DNA from: JBBIRM01 sp964517975
Lineage (GTDB): Bacteria; Desulfobacterota; BSN033; UBA1163
Direction: 5' to 3'
Assembly (NCBI GenBank): GCA_964517975.1
Contig: CAZFDM010000097.1
Span: forward strand, 1-11,715
Length of the DNA stretch: 11,715 bases
Below are positions 11,452 through 11,715 of this stretch, in pieces. How positions within the stretch are numbered: position 1 is the stretch's first letter; every line of letters begins with the position of its first letter. The notes beneath the pieces were generated by a model, which saw nothing but the letters and a program-made list of their open reading frames with translations, did no database searches and was not told the origin of the DNA. Position numbers and translations under genes: made by a program.

Positions 11452-11595
11452 TTAATGTTTTTGGCGGAGACGGTTTTCTAAGATGACCTTATCTATGATC
11501 TCGCCACAAAGGACACACCGCCATCCAAAAAAATCCTCTGTCAACCCAAAAAATTTTTCATATACCATAATACCACCGCATCGATGGCATTTCAT
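11452..11595 (-). CDS. 47-residue zinc-ribbon protein
   Basis: The very short protein starts MKCHRCGGIMVYEKFFG and continues DFFGWRCVLCGEIIDKVILENR. Two knuckles, C3-xx-C6-G-G and C27-xx-C30-G, make a complete four-Cys zinc ribbon. Proteins of the form CxxCGG...GWRCxxCGxIxDxxIxxNR recur as tiny stand-alone genes in Desulfobacterota and relatives as far as I remember; the role is unknown, possibly nucleic-acid or protein binding. GAGGTGAT lies 5-6 bases before the ATG, confirming the start. It lies 88 bp upstream of the DUF2156 gene on the same strand. It is too short for many gene callers, but the motif leaves little doubt that it is real. Confidence 0.88.
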   Translation of the reverse strand: MKCHRCGGIMVYEKFFGLTEDFFGWRCVLCGEIIDKVILENRLRQKH

Positions 11596-11697
11596 TTTTA
11601 TCACCTCTATAATTTAAAGAGCAATTTTTATACCAGAAGAAAGAATTTATAAAAAATAACCAATTAATTGAATTTATAGGTAAATTTTTTGGAAAAT

Positions 11698-11715
11698 TGG
11701 AGGTTTTATTTAATG
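11698..11715 (+). other. Possible start of a plus-strand gene at the right edge
   Basis: GGAGG (11699-11703) is followed after 9 bases by ATG as the last three bases of the window. It is placed divergently from the zinc-ribbon gene in an AT-rich promoter-like gap. Only the start codon would be in view, so nothing can be said about the product. Confidence 0.25.

Overview
The window looks like a chromosomal segment of an anaerobic, Gram-negative-type bacterium of moderate to low G+C. My best guess is Desulfobacterota or a relative. The grounds are two rubredoxin-type proteins, two ferritin-like/rubrerythrin proteins, a Cys-cluster flavoprotein, a sigma-54-type promoter, strong Shine-Dalgarno sites and a probable selenocysteine codon. 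No rRNA, tRNA, CRISPR array, transposase or phage structural gene is visible. The taxonomic guess is inference, not a database result.

Layout. 1-373 (minus) is the N-terminal part of a lemA-family gene running off the left edge. An AT-rich gap (374-808) holds paired inverted repeats and a sigma-54-type promoter. This promoter faces a plus-strand operon (809-1820) of two small paralogous exported/membrane proteins and a stand-alone receiver domain that lacks the usual phosphorylation residues. 1821-2106 has no complete gene but contains a protein-like open stretch that may be a gene remnant.

2107-4229 (minus) is a biotin ECF transporter operon in the order bioY-bioM-bioN, preceded by an inverted repeat with the form of a BirA operator. 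A divergent plus-strand gene (4439-4780) encodes a YvlD/phage-holin-4-like membrane protein behind a good sigma-70 promoter. Between it and an MFS transporter (5192-6472, minus) lies a 53-codon minus-strand ORF (4933-5094). It is interrupted only by an in-frame TGA, in a Thr-TGA-Ala-Ile-Thr-Cys-Asn-Pro context where relatives as I remember them have Cys, and a long hairpin starts 11 nt after the TGA. This is the strongest candidate for something overlooked: a short selenoprotein.

6538-8227 (minus) is an iron/redox-defence cluster: a 52-residue rubredoxin, a ferritin-like protein with its own promoter, a zinc-ribbon ferritin-like protein with an internal duplication, and a rubredoxin-like protein with three extra cysteines. 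Immediately upstream, three overlapping minus-strand genes encode a DUF4177-like protein, a MidA/NDUFAF7-type methyltransferase and a flavodoxin-fold reductase with a CxxCxxCx5C cluster. They may form one transcription unit with the redox genes. The right end holds a DUF2156 protein with a TTG start and a 47-residue zinc-ribbon protein.

Functionally the window combines biotin uptake under probable BirA control, oxygen/peroxide and iron handling typical of anaerobes, and an apparently sigma-54-driven small-membrane-protein operon of unknown role. Three genes (rubredoxin, zinc ribbon, candidate selenoprotein) are short enough, or interrupted enough, to be missed by routine gene calling.
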